DNA from: Isochrysis galbana | Taxonomy: Eukaryota > Haptophyta > Isochrysidales > Isochrysidaceae | Direction: 5' to 3' | Assembly (NCBI GenBank): GCA_018136815.1 | Contig: CM030931.1 | Coordinates: forward strand, 11,605,072-11,669,071 | DNA: 64,000 bases | In this document: positions 31,265-42,973 of the stretch, piece by piece | Layout of the letters: each line of letters begins with the position of its first letter | Position numbering within the stretch: the first letter of the stretch is position 1 | Notes under the pieces: model-generated | Database searches by the model: none | The model's input: only the letters and a program-made list of their open reading frames with translations | What the model was told of the DNA's origin: nothing | Translations under genes and position numbers: made by a program

Positions 31265-34137
31265 TCAATTTTCAGCCTCCTCGGCAAATTCTTCCGCCTC
31301 TGCGCCCGCATCCTCGTCCTCGTCGGCAGTTTTGCCTCCGCTCTTCTCACCGTCAATATATTCTTCACTGTCCGCCCACTCCAACGCGGGCCATTCGTCT
31401 TCATCCGTCTCAGGTTCCAAACCGTCGTCCACCTGAGCTGTTGATGCCCGCCAACTCCCACCCTTACGTGACCTACCTCTACTTTCATTCAGCGTAGAAC
31501 CGACACCTGACTCCGCTTCCATAGAGGGATCTCGATCCGCGTCATCTACATCGCCCGAATGACCATCTGCCCCCACGTCGCCATCTGAAGCGACGCGAGG
31601 TTCATCGGCGACGACATGTTGGAAACGAACGGTCTGCGACTCGGGCTGCTCAGGCGTCGACTGCCAGGGTGTGGAGGTAGGTAGCGCTACGGCATCCTCG
31701 ACTTCTACTGGCGCTGGTTGAGGACGAGGCGCGGGAGTTTGTACCGCGTTGTGAATCTCCTGGGTGAGTGGCCGTATGAGATTCGACGCCTGCTTGTATG
31801 AATCAAGGGCCGGCACGAGCTTCTCGGCTGCTTGTTTGGACTTGGCGGAATGTGCCCGCCACCGGGGCGCAGTGCCGCTCTGCACGGACGCAGCTGCGCG
31901 CGCCGCCTCGCTAGCGAAGTGCGCCGCCTCCTTAGCAGCATCGGTAGCGGCTGCCCATCCCTTCTCCGCCTCAGCTGTCCTAGATTTCTGCTCCTCGATG
32001 TCATGTGTCAACCGTTCGGTCGTCTCTCGAAGCTCCTCACGCGTTGCATCGAGCTCGGCGGCCGTAGCTTGCCAACCAACTCGCAGCTTCTCTCCCTCGG
32101 CTGTGAGCGCTTCCACTTGCCCACTCAGCTGTTGAAGTTGGTGCTCAAGAGTGCTCCGCTGCTGGGCGAAGGAGATGCCCTCTGCCTCGAGCTTCTTCTT
32201 TGCCATTGCTGCCGACAAGGAAGCTGCGGCCGCCGCCGAGCGTAGCTCTTCATTTTGCTTGAGCGCCTCCTCGAGCTCCGCCTTGAGCCGGCGCGCTTCT
32301 GCTTTTGCACGCTGTGCCTCGTGCTTCGCGGCGATCTCATCTTTCGACTGCGGCAGTGCGAACGTCTGCACGCCCGCTTCCTTCAGAAGGCCGAGGCGAT
32401 CCATGTCGCAGTGCAAGGCCCGCTGCCGAAGGCCGACATACATGTCATTTGAGTCGATGAATTGGGCGCGCCGCGCTTCCTCCGCCTCCTCTCGCGTCCC
32501 ATCCAATGTCCCCACCGCACCCTGCCCACCTATGCCCCGCCCGGTCTGTGCTTGCAACGGAACGTGTAGGATGGAGCATAGCTCATCGCTGAGTACCCGT
32601 CGTTCAACCTCCTGCAGCCGGCCGGCGGACGAGGCGACGAGACGCCGGAGCATATCGATGAGCTCCTTGTCCTTTGCAGTCGCAAGGATGCTGCTCAGCA
32701 TTGGCAGCATATCACCCGAGCGTACAGCCCATGCGACCAAAGCGACCAAAACTGGCAGGCGCTCCTCCAGGCCAAGACCGGAGACAAGACTGACGACGGT
32801 ATTCGATCGACGCGGCTCCTCAAGCGTGCCAAGCAAACCTGCGCCATGCGATTGGATCACCGCGAGCAGGGCTGTACGTCGCTGATTCGGCGACATTGGC
32901 GCCAGTGTCGCCTCGAGCGCCGCCACCGGATTATCTGGAGGGTTCCGAAGCATTCGCTCTAGAGCGGCTCCGTGCTCACGCATCGCTGAGAATACTCGCT
33001 CAAAGTGCGCAGCAGCACCTGCCGCGACAGCCTGTGTAGCAGCGTCGGCAGCTGCGGCGGCCGCCGCGGCTGCCTCCTTGGCAGCGGCCGGGCCCGTCAA
33101 GTCGTACAAAGACGAGGCTCCAGTAGTAGCAGCTTGCGAGGCCTGTACAGCTGCGGCCGAAATGGCAGCCCGCCGACCGTCTTCGTCCGCACGCCAAGCA
33201 GCAATTGCCGCGTCGATGCGTCCATTGGCCTCGCTGGAGAGGTCGACCAGCGCTGCGTAGCGTGAGTGGAGAAGCATGTTGGCTCCGGTGGCCTGCGATA
33301 ATCAAGGGGCAACGAGATGATCAATATGAGCGGCTGGAGAGCCTGGAATAGGATAGGGGCACGTTGATAAAGGCAGGTGGCCTATCTAGGTTGAGTTGCT
33401 TTTCAGCCTGTGGCACAGCTCACCTCCTCGAGCTCGCCCGCGAGCCGAGCGGCACGCTGGTGAAACGCCTCCATTGAAAGCAGCGCCGCGCCGTCAAGTA
33501 CAGCGCCGGATGTCTCCGCCAGAGCGTAGTTGGCGTACAGCGCGCGCAAGAGCTCCGAGCGCAGCAGCTGCACAAGCGATTCTGCTGGTCCGCACAACTC
33601 GGGAGCCCGAGCCAATACCTCACATACCGCAGCTGTACGGAGTGGGTGCGGCGGCGGTGCCGCACTCTTGAGCCAGAGACGGAGAGAGAGCTCTAGATGC
33701 AGGATGGGGTCGCGGAACTTGGATGCGTCCGAGTCGAGCGTCGAGATCCACTCTGCCATCGAGGGTGCCACTAAGAGCGGTTCGCCACGCGCGGCATGCC
33801 TACCAAGAGAGCGTGGAGCGTAATCCCAGGCCAACTCCTTGGGAAGCGTGCGCAGCACTGGCGAGGCATGCGCGGCGCGGGCTGCGGCGTTGGCGGTCTC
33901 CTCGAGTGTCCTACCAGCACGGTGCGACGAGGACGGTCGAAGCTTGGGTGGCGAGAGAAAGATGGGCGGACCAATCTGAGTGTGTGCGTGCGCGCCGAAG
34001 CCGCCTGTCGGAGGGCGTGTGGACCTCGCGGGAGTGGCGGCAATGCGAGAGAGAGAGAACTGCGGCTCTCCTCTCACTGGGCTCCGAGCTTGGAGCGCTG
34101 GCAGAGAGGCCGAAGCTGCGAGCGGAGTGGCGGGCAT
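31265..34137 (-). CDS. Coiled-coil protein, two exons, function unknown
   Basis: Exon 1 34137-33424 (238 codons) and exon 2 33292-31265 join in phase 0 (donor GAG|gtgagc, acceptor atcgcag), giving 913 residues. I start at the ATG at 34137 (MPATPLAASASLPALQ), because the longer frame upstream is CT-repeat read in reverse. The first 130 residues are Ser/Pro-rich. Residues about 130-560 are helical and Ala-rich. A long coiled coil lies at about 560-720 (KAEARRLKAELEEALKQNEE, GQVEALTAEGEKLRVGW). The end is acidic. No catalytic motif was found. A cytoskeletal or flagellar role is possible but unsupported. The leader region abuts the satellite at 34371. Confidence 0.7.
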
Positions 34138-34370
34138 CGCGTGCGCCCCCCCCCCTCCCCCCCCCCCCTCTCTCCCTCTCTCTCCTCCCCTCTCTCTCCC
34201 TCTCTCACTCCTCCCCCCCTTCTCTCTCTCTCTCCCCCCCCCATCCTCTCCCTCTTTCTCTCTCTCTCCCTCTCTTCTGAACTCTCTTACCCCCCCCCCC
34301 CCGGGGCCCTCTCTCTCTTCTCCTCTTTTGTAAAGGGAGGAGTTCTCTCTCTCGCTGGCTGCTGCTGGAC
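34138..34370. repeat. CT/C-rich leader of the coiled-coil gene
   Basis: CT dinucleotides and C-runs directly upstream of the minus-strand ATG. Long SLS frames here are artefacts. Confidence 0.7.
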
Positions 34371-34671
34371 GGCGCCGACTCGCGGCAGTGCGAAACGGCG
34401 ACTCGACGACCCACACACTGGTGGGAGGCCATATCTATGGACTATAGATATCCACGATTCTACTACTAGTCTATGCATATCCACTATGCTACTACTAGTC
34501 TAGTCTATGTATATCCACTATCTATGCTACTACTATCTTTTCAGGTCACGGCGCCGACTCGCGGCAGTGCGAAACGGCGACTCGACGACCCACACACTGG
34601 TGGGAGGCCATGTGGCCATGTCTATTATGTCTATGTATATATCATCCACTATTCTACTACTAGTCTAGTCT

Positions 34672-35421
34672 CAACTAAGTTTATACTTGGTTGACCCATG
34701 GGGGGGCACGAGCCCCCCCCTCTCTCCACTCCTCCCCTGCCATGGGGGAGGAACCACCCATCCTCCTGGCACGCCTGATGGCTTGCCAGGAGGCCACTGC
34801 CCTACTGACCCACTCCCTTCCCCACAGGCTCGCCCCATTCGCCCATCCTGGCCCCTCGTGACCAGCCCATCGCTCCAACCCCCCTCCCCCCTGGTCGACA
34901 GGCAGACAGGTGCAGATTGGGGGCCCCAGAGGCTCAGGAGCGCCAGCGAGGGAGAGGCAGGGGAGGCCAGGGCCCAGCCCCAGCCTCCTCTGCCCCCTGA
35001 GCTGGCCTCCAGGAGCCTCCAGGGGTCGCCAGGAGCAGCTGCAGGCCTGCCGCAGGCGCGCCATCGCGCGTGCCTGCAGGAGAGGGGAGAGAGAGCGCGG
35101 AGAAGGGGGTGGGCGGAGCGAGAGCTCCGCTCACCGGAAAATAGGTAAGTCCCGCACCTGTTTACAGGATAAGTCGGGGCTGAGACCGCCGCCCACTCGG
35201 AGACACAGGAGGAAGGGGGGGAATGATCACCGGGGGGAGGCGCGGGCCACCGGACCATATCTAAGCCCTTCACCCCTATCCCCCTAGTAGTGCACGGGGG
35301 GAGTCGCCTTATGGCGGGGGGAGAAGGGCCGGGGGAGTGGGGGTGTAGAAAGTTTTCCTACGTGAGTAGAAAGTAGAGGGTCCACGGCCGCGTGTGCGGT
35401 GAGACTATTAAAAGTTTTTTT
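34672..35421 (+). mobile_element. R3 retroposon, 750 bp with 17-bp target duplication
   Basis: Inserted in the satellite. The flanks are TACTACTAGTCTAGTCT (34655-34671 and 35422-35438), and the satellite resumes at the right place after it. The right end is a T-run (ttaaaagtttttttt). The left end is the palindromic tcaactaagtttatacttgg. A long duplication with a homopolymer tail suggests target-primed insertion (LINE/SINE style). No ORF is conserved between copies in a way that suggests a protein. Confidence 0.7.
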
Positions 35422-37499
35422 TACTACTAGTCTAGTCTATGTATCTCCACGATTCTACTACAATCTTTTCAGGTCACGGCGCCGACTCGCAGCAGAGTGC
35501 GAAACGGCGACTCGACGACCCACACACTGGTGGGAGGCCATATCTATGGACTATAGATATCCACGATTCTACTACTAGTCTATGCATATCCACTATGCTA
35601 CTACTAGTCTAGTCTATGTATATCCACTATCTATGCTACTACTATCTTTTCAGGTCACGGCGCCGACTCGCGGCAGTGCGAAACGGCGACTCGACGACCC
35701 ACACACTGGTGGGAGGCCATGTGGCCATGTCTATTATGTCTATGTATATATCATCCACTATTCTACTACTAGTCTAGTCTATGTATCTCCACGATTCTAC
35801 TACAATCTTTTCAGGTCACGGCGCCGACTCGCAGCAGAGTGCGAAACGGCGACTCGACGACCCACACACTGGTGGGAGGCCATATCTATGGACTATAGAT
35901 ATCCACGATTCTACTACTAGTCTATGCATATCCACTATGCTACTACTAGTCTAGTCTATGTATATCCACTATCTATGCTACTACTATCTTTTCAGGTCAC
36001 GGCGCCGACTCGCGGCAGTGCGAAACGGCGACTCGACGACCCACACACTGGTAGTGGGAGGCCATGTGGCCATGTCTATTATGTCTATGTATATATCATC
36101 CACTATTCTACTACTAGTCTAGTCTATGTATCTCCACGATTCTACTACAATCTTTTCAGGTCACGGCGCCGACTCGCGGCAGAGTGCGAAACGGCGACTC
36201 GACGACCCACACACTGGTAGTGGGAGGCCATGTGGCCATGTCTATTATGTCTATGTATATATCATCCACTATTCTACTACTAGTCTAGTCTATGTATCTC
36301 CACGATTCTACTACAATCTTTTCAGGTCACGGCGCCGACTCGCGGCAGAGTGCGAAACGGCGACTCGACGACCCACACACTGGTGGGAGGCCATATCTAT
36401 GGACTATAGATATCCACGATTCTACTACTAGTCTATGCATATCCACTATGCTACTACTAGTCTAGTCTATGTATATCCACTATCTATGCTACTACTATCT
36501 TTTCAGGTCACGGCGCCGACTCGCGGCAGTGCGAAACGGCGACTCGACGACCCACACACTGGTAGTGGGAGGCCATGTGGCCATGTCTATTATGTCTATG
36601 TATATATCATCCACTATTCTACTACTAGTCTAGTCTATGTATCTCCACGATTCTACTACAATCTTTTCAGGTCACGGCGCCGACTCGCGGCAGAGTGCGA
36701 AACGGCGACTCGACGACCCACACACTGGTGGGAGGCCATATCTATGGACTATAGATATCCACGATTCTACTACTAGTCTATGCATATCCACTATGCTACT
36801 ACTAGTCTAGTCTATGTATATCCACTATCTATGCTACTACTATCTTTTCAGGTCACGGCGCCGACTCGCGGCAGTGCGAAACGGCGACTCGACGACCCAC
36901 ACACTGGTAGTGGGAGGCCATGTGGCCATGTCTATTATGTCTGTGTATATATCATCCACTATTCTACTACTAGTCTAGTCTATGTATCTCCACGATTCTA
37001 CTACAATCTTTTCAGGTCACGGCGCCGACTCGCGGCAGAGTGCGAAACGGCGACTCGACGACCCACACACTGGTGGGAGGCCATATCTATGGACTATAGA
37101 TATCCACGATTCTACTACTAGTCTATGCATATCCACTATGCTACTACTAGTCTAGTCTATGTATATCCACTATCTATGCTACTACTATCTTTTCAGGTCA
37201 CGGCGCCGACTCGCGGCAGTGCGAAACGGCGACTCGACGACCCACACACTGGTAGTGGGAGGCCATGTGGCCATGTCTATTATGTCTATGTATATATCAT
37301 CCACTATTCTACTACTAGTCTAGTCTATGTATCTCCACGATTCTACTACAATCTTTTCAGGTCACGGCGCCGACTCGCGGCAGAGTGCGAAACGGCGACT
37401 CGACGACCCACACACTGGTGGGAGGCCATATCTATGGACTATAGATATCCACGATTCTACTACTAGTCTATGCATATCCACATATCCACTATGCTACTA

Positions 37500-38019
37500 C
37501 AGTATGGGTGCACCATTAAGAAAACAGGACTCCAAAGCTTCTAAAGCTTTCTTGCCCCCACCGGGCTCCGCCCGGGGGTTTCTTATTTGAGGTTTCTTAG
37601 GGGCGGGGTGGGGGTGGGGGAGGGGTTTCTTATTTCTTGCGGAGACGAAAGTCGAGTGCGCCCCCCCCTCCCCCCCCCCCCCCCCGCCCGCGCCCCCCCG
37701 CCCCCCCCCCCGCGCCGCCGCGCCGTGGCCCCAACAAACTCCGCCCCCAAATGCCCTCGCTCGTCGCCATGGTCTTGGGACTGAGGGAGCTGTTCGGCAC
37801 CCCTCCCGGCGGGCAGGTCACTGAGGACGTCGCAAAGATGCGACGCGAAATGGGCTTGCCCGCCGCAGGCTCGCTCCTGCAGCAGGTGGAGGAGTTGTGG
37901 AATATCACAGGTTTGGGAGGCAGCCCAGCACCTCCGAAGTGGCCTCCCTCGCCGCGCCTGCCGCCGGTTTTGCCCCTTCCTCATTGCCCTCAGGCCCTAT
38001 GGGCCACTCCAATTCGTCA
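37500..38019 (+). other. Non-satellite insert with exon-like stretch and R1 end
   Basis: Contains a ttcttatttgaggtttctta repeat region, C-runs, then an exon-like stretch at 37751-37912 (MPSLVAMVLGLRELFGTPPG, ... LLQQVEELWNIT) that I do not recognise, and the 91-bp R1 terminal fragment at 37929-38019 ending at the satellite. It may be a captured gene fragment. Confidence 0.4.
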
Positions 38020-38173
38020 TATGGATATCCACGACTCTAATACTAGTCTATGCATATCCACTATGCTACTACTACTACTAGTCTAGTCTATGTATATCCA
38101 CTATTCTACTACAATCTTTTCAGGTCACGGCGCCGACTCGCAGCAGAGTGCGAAACGGCGACTCGACGACCCG

Positions 38174-39830
38174 CCATGGAAGCTCTTGATATAATACGTA
38201 ATATGCTATCTATAGGTAAGTAAGGATCTACAATTACAGAATATTTTTGTATCGCAAGAAGAGAAGGGTACGGAGAGACGGAGAGTGGCGTGTTCCATCG
38301 CTCGCCTAGCACTTCTTCAAAGCTTTGTGCTTTGTCTGTGAATCTTCATTCAAGAACAAGAGGTCTTCATTGAAGATCTACCTCGCAAATTGTAATCTCC
38401 TCCGTGTTTATATATCGTGTATGGCGACAAGGTTCCATTAACCATTAAAAGTCGTGTATTCTCCTTGCAGATCTATCTATCACAAAGTGCCGTCATCTAC
38501 CAACACAATCCATCGGTCCTTGCCGCTTACCGATAGAATCGTCTTTACCGGCTCACCGATAGAATCGTCTTTACCGATAAGTTTGTCTGCCGGATTCCTC
38601 TTCATCAAGTCATCAGCCTCCTTCATCATGTGCACCACCTTCCAGACTCTTCTCCACGTAATCATCTGCAGTTGATGCACATCGAGTTCTAGGGTTCCCG
38701 AGTCATTTGCACATCGACTTCTAGACCTCGCCTTCATCTTGGGGATCTCAGCTCACTCTAGATCGACTTAGTGCATCTAAGGAATCTCACCTTCATCAAC
38801 ACCCACGACGCTTCATCGGCTCATACTAAGACAATACCCGCCGATTCCCTATATTCTCGATTCCTTCTCTCTCCCCTCGCGCGCCTTCCTGTTTGTCTCA
38901 AAGTATTATCCAAAGAACCGCGGTGGGGTATATCTAAGGCTTTGTGCTCTTTGGGTGTGTTGTTGAGACACCGTGGCCCAAAGGTACTTCGTGAGATCTG
39001 CAGTGCCACCAGGTGTCCCAGGTTCTAGACTCCCCCTCTCACAGTTTGTCATGACCCTCCTGCTTTTTGTTGCCGCCCTGGCTGCTTCCTGGCAGCCAGC
39101 GCGATAAGATCAAAAAGGTGTGGTACATATCCACTGAACACCCTTGTCGAACGTGAAGTTCTTTGATGTGATCGGTGCGTGGTGCGCGGTGTGCGGTGTG
39201 AGAACGTGCGGCGGTGCAGCGGTGCAGCAGTGCAGCAGTACAGCAAGTCATTATGTCATACATACTTTAACTAGTAACTAGATATGTCACTATCTATGCC
39301 CTATCTACTATGCCTCCAAGTAAGGGAGAGGGCAGGCAGCACTTCTCCGTCTGCCGGGGCCCGCCGGCCGCCGGCCCGGCCCCTGGCCGTCTGGCCTCGT
39401 AGCCGCGGGCGCCTCTCTCTGTCGGTAGGCACTTCGGGGCAAACCCCCCCCTATTAATCGATTAACGCCGGCAGTTTCTCCGAAACTGCCTAGTAGTTCC
39501 TTGGCTGGCGCCAAAACCCCAGATCACTTGGGTGAGTACCGATTAATCATTAATTGGTTCTGCCGAGCCCTAGCCTTGCCGGGACGGGGACGGGGACCAG
39601 GGACCAGGGACTGCACGATAGAACGCAAGGGGGGCTGATGCCGGAGAGAGATCGAGGGGAGCGAATGCCGAAGGGGGAACCTGAGAGAGAAAGACTTCTT
39701 TCAGGGGCACCTAAGGGCGGCTCCCCCCAACCGCAACACGAGAAGACCCAATGACCCAATTGACAATTGAAGCACGACGGATCTACAGATAAGAGTCTGT
39801 CTACAATCTACAAGAAAACTGATAATCTAC
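38174..39830. other. Spacer of 1.6 kb without a recognised gene
   Basis: Minus-strand frame 38737-38480 (QLQMITWRRVWKVVHMMKEA) is protein-like but unidentified. Plus-strand short repeats ccgatagaatcgtctttacc occur twice near 38530-38575. 39580-39610 has gggaccaggga repeats. The motif ccgcaaca near 39736 resembles the copia LTR start. Confidence 0.3.
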
Positions 39831-39831
39831 A

Positions 39832-40487
39832 TTGTCAGCGACCAAGGAGCCGTCGGTGGGCGGCAAGCGGCTGACAATGGAGACTTCCTCGTCTCCCGGC
39901 TGGAGCTCTGGCTCTCGGCGGGCTTGCCGGGTGGTGGTGGTCGCAGCGGGCGGTGCGTCCCTTCTCCTGCTTGTGTTCGCGCCCACTCGCGGGGACGCGT
40001 TACGACGCACGCTTATGGGAGACCTGCATCTGCTCGCAGCGACTGAGCCGTCGCCGCCGCCCAGCCCTCCGCCACCGCCGCCCGCACCGCCGCCCACGCC
40101 ACCCTCCGCGCCTCCCGAGCCGCCAGCCCGCCCTCCATCCCCACCGCCGCCGCCGCCGCCCCATCACCCCCCTCAATGCCACCCCACTCCCCACCTAGCC
40201 CGCCGCCACCGCCGCCGCCCTCGCCGCCCTTGCCGCCCTCACCAGATCCACGGTTGCCGCCCCCCTCGGCCCACCCGCCGAGCCCGCTGCCAGCGTCTCC
40301 GGCACTAGTGGCACCATCACCAGACCCTCACAAACCGCCCATTGAGGGGGCCAAAGCCGGCGGCGAGACTTCCGGCCAGCGGCTTGGCGCGCTAGAGTCG
40401 ACAGTGCTACAGTCGGAGGGGCTCACCTTGGAGGGATCACTCGAGAGACTCGAGCAGGCGTTGGCCGGATTGCATGATGCCATGTGA
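39832..40487 (+). CDS. Pro-rich single-pass membrane protein, frame interrupted
   Basis: The first frame starts near 39832. After about 30 polar residues there is a membrane segment (VVVVAAGGASLLLLVFAP), then PPSPPPPPP-type repeats. The frame becomes Arg-rich near 40170. A second frame (40176-40487) continues the Pro-rich pattern (PPSPPLPPSPDPRLPPPS) and ends with a helical tail (RLGALESTVLQSEG, LERLEQALAGLHDAM). One small indel in the C-run around 40150-40175, or an intron, would explain the switch. Probably a type II membrane protein with a Pro-rich stem. Function unknown. Confidence 0.5.
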
Positions 40488-41060
40488 TCCAGGCGGTTGC
40501 ATCAATTCTTACAGCATTATCACCACACCCTGCGCGGATCCTGCTTGCTGAGTACCGATCGCTGTGTTTGTAAATCTCCTAGTGAATAGACTCTCTGTGA
40601 TGGGTGCATACGGTTTGATTGATGTGAACATCAACCACCGGTCTTCGTGACCCTCTCTCGCTCTGCATCTCTTGCTTTCTCGCGATGCCTCTCTCTCTCT
40701 CTGCCTCTCTCTCTCTCTGCCTCCCTCGCTCTGGCCCTCTCCTCCCTGTCTCTCTCCCCTCTGCCTCTCCTCGCTGGCTCTCTCGCTCTGTCTCTCTCGC
40801 GCTCCCTCCTTCCTTGTCTCGCTCTCTCGGCTCTGCCTCGCTTTGCCTCTCTCGCTCTCTCGCTCGCTTCCTCTCTCCCTCTCTCCAGAGCGAGAACCTA
40901 CTCTTAGAGCAGGGGTCATGGGGGTCTCGCGCCCCACCCCCTACGGCCTACGGTTGCGCTAACGCGTAGACTTAAAGACTACCGTGTCGATGCGTTCGTC
41001 GCTTGGGAAAGGGTACCCCCGCGTAGCTAGCAGCTAGCAGTAGTATGGAACCCTTTCAAT
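40488..41060. repeat. CT-rich spacer
   Basis: 40650-40890 is a CT-rich low-complexity tract with several overlapping artefact frames. Nothing coding is supported. Confidence 0.6.
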
Positions 41061-41300
41061 ATTCTCGCCTCGCACGCGGTTTAAGAATTCCACCGTGTAG
41101 CCACGCCCTATCCCCCTGAACCCCCCCCCCCCCCCTTAACCTGCGTTGCGGCTCATCCGTCATCCCCTTCCCCCTTGTGCACTACCTAGGGGCCTGGGTT
41201 GCGGGGGTGCTGGGGCTGGGCGGGGTGCCGCTGCCCCTAGCGGTACGGTTCTCACCTCCCTCCTGTGCCGCTAGGTGACCGGCTATCTTTTGTGGCGGTC
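41057..41300 (+). repeat. R5 repeat, copy 2
   Basis: Parallels 23640-23872, with an added C-run near 41117-41137. See copy 1. Confidence 0.45.
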
Positions 41301-41837
41301 GCCCGGCAGGGGGATAGGGATAGGCTAGCAGTAGTATTAGTATAGCGCCTGTACCTTCAAGAGATGCTTTTATCAAGGCCCACCCCTTCGGAGTCCCTCC
41401 CGGTGCCCTTTGGCAGCCTTAGTCACAAGCGCAACAAAATAGCGCTTCCCTTGCGTCTGCATAGCAACGCAGCGATGTCCCTCACCTTTGCGTTACACGT
41501 GGCAACAGAGCGACGCGGGATCCCACTCTTGAACGCGCAATCTCGTCTCGCACAGTCCCGAGTGTGCGATATACACCAGTGTGAGCGATGCCACTGTTGT
41601 CTGCCGTGCTGGGTCCTGTTGGATGATACCAATGAGACACAACAGCTTGCGCCGCAAAATAGGGCGTATTTTGGGGGTGCGTGCTAACCCGCGTTGCACC
41701 AAGTGCCATGATGGCAAGCTATTTGTCGCCAGGACTTCGGTCTCGAAGGGGGCCGGGGGCCACGTGCTGGACCTTGCGCACGAGCTCGGCCATCTCGGCA
41801 GCCTTCGGTCTGGAGCGGGGCGCTGGTTCGCCACTAC
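41301..41837. other. Spacer, 3' region of the BIN4-like gene
   Basis: No gene recognised. Frames on both strands lack family features. Confidence 0.35.
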
Positions 41838-42590
41838 TCACTTTTTGGCGCGCTTGGCCGCGGCGGACGCCGCCCCCTTCCGCTTCGCGCTGCCAGCCGT
41901 CTTACTGCTGCGCGACCCCTTCTTCGGCGCTGCCATCTTGCCACCGCCCCGCCGCTCTTTGAGTGGACCCAAGTCGGGCTCGTCCTCCGCTGAGCCCCAT
42001 GCAGAGCCACCCTCAGCCTCGTCGAAGAAGCCGTCGCCAAATTCACCCTGCTGGACACTCTCCATCTCGAAAATGGAGGCGTGCGGCGCCGAGAGCTGCA
42101 CAAAGTCGGAGAATAGTGCTTCAACTGTGGCCTTGCTCCCGTCCATAGAGACGAGGAGCAGCGAAGAGTTGCTCGGCACGATGTCGCCCTCATACACGCG
42201 GCCCTTGAGGTCAAGCGTTAGCGCCGCACGCTGCCTACGCCTGGCTGCCACCTCGGACTCGGCGACAACCTCCGACCCCCGGTTCACATGCAGACGGCCG
42301 ATGCACCCAAAGTCGCCTGAGAGATCGAGGTCGCGATCCACCGACTCAAAGAGCAGCACGTCACGGCGCACACGCGCGCTGATATGCAGCGGCAACGAGG
42401 CAGAGACACCCTTGGGCGCATGCACCTTACGGGTCGGCGCGTTCTGTGCGGGCACCGGCGCCTTGGCCGGCTCAGCCACATCGTCGAGCAGTGGCGACGA
42501 AGAGCTGGATGAGGAGAGGCGCGACTGCGCCACACGCAGCTTCTGCGCTGATGACTGCTCCTCCACCCAGTCGGGCTCCGAATCGCTCAT
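41838..42590 (-). CDS. BIN4: BIN4-like topoisomerase VI accessory protein
   Basis: In plants BIN4 (RHL2/MID family) is part of the topoisomerase VI complex that untangles DNA during endoreduplication and acts in the nucleus. The ATG at 42590 starts MSDSEPDWVEEQ, giving 250 residues; the longer frame upstream is leader. The conserved core is clear: VDRDLDLSGDFGCIGRLHV, then LTLDLKGRVYEGDIVPSNSS, then VSMDGSKATVEALFSDFVQL and FEMESV. This order and spacing match plant BIN4 (IDLSGDxGAVGR, LDLKGTIYKxxIVPS, EAIMNDFIQL, YEAETM). The Lys/Arg-rich C-terminus (SAKRKGAASAAAKRAKK) suits DNA binding and nuclear import. Single exon as read. A CT-rich leader lies upstream. Confidence 0.85.
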   Translation of the reverse strand: MSDSEPDWVEEQSSAQKLRVAQSRLSSSSSSSPLLDDVAEPAKAPVPAQNAPTRKVHAPKGVSASLPLHISARVRRDVLLFESVDRDLDLSGDFGCIGRLHVNRGSEVVAESEVAARRRQRAALTLDLKGRVYEGDIVPSNSSLLLVSMDGSKATVEALFSDFVQLSAPHASIFEMESVQQGEFGDGFFDEAEGGSAWGSAEDEPDLGPLKERRGGGKMAAPKKGSRSSKTAGSAKRKGAASAAAKRAKK

Positions 42591-42960
42591 CCGAGCGGTG
42601 GTCCGCTCCCACTGCCTTTGCCCCCCTCCCTCGCGCTGCTCTTCCTCCCCCGCCGCACCAGCCACTGCACTCCTCTGCGGCACTTGCCTCTGCTCCGCTC
42701 CTCTCTCTCCCTTCGCCTCTCTCCGTCCCTCCGTCTCTCCCCCCTATCTGCTTCTCTCCCTCTCTCCCTCCCTTCCCCTCTCCCCCTCTCTCCCTCCCTC
42801 CCTCTGTCTCTCTCTCCCCCCTTCCCTCTCTTCCTCCACCCGCGCGAAGACCCGACGCCGCCGACCCACCAACCGGCGCGAAAATCATTTCGTGCGAGTT
42901 GGGATTCTATTCATAGATAAGTGGACCCAGGGCGAGGTCAAGAATGGATAGGCGTTTTGT
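42591..42960. repeat. CT-rich leader of the BIN4-like gene
   Basis: Low-complexity CT tract (42690-42840). The longer frames over it on both strands are artefacts. Confidence 0.55.
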
Positions 42961-42973
42961 GATACGGTGTACT

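Larger units (their letters stand above)
34371..38173. repeat. Satellite array, 345-bp higher-order period
   Basis: Each 345-bp unit has two related halves of about 170 bp, both containing cttttcaggtcacggcgcc, gaaacggcgactcgacgacc and a tatgtatatcc-type AT-rich part. One half carries ggccatgtggccatgtctat, the other ccatatctatggactataga. About six near-identical units lie in 35440-37490. Neighbouring units vary by small indels (a 3-bp gta, an ag). Because 345 is a multiple of 3, one frame repeats a 113-residue ORF unit after unit; I treat it as a by-product. The array is interrupted by R3 (34672-35421) and by 37500-38019. Confidence 0.9.

Noticed and set aside
35582-37466. Series of identical 112-113 codon ORFs
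   Set aside because: They recur because the satellite period is a multiple of 3. No start context, domain or unique copy supports a gene.
34371-38173. Direct repeats with regular spacing (CRISPR-like)
   Set aside because: The repeat unit is 345 bp and continuous, with no short repeat-spacer structure. The window is eukaryotic; this is a satellite.
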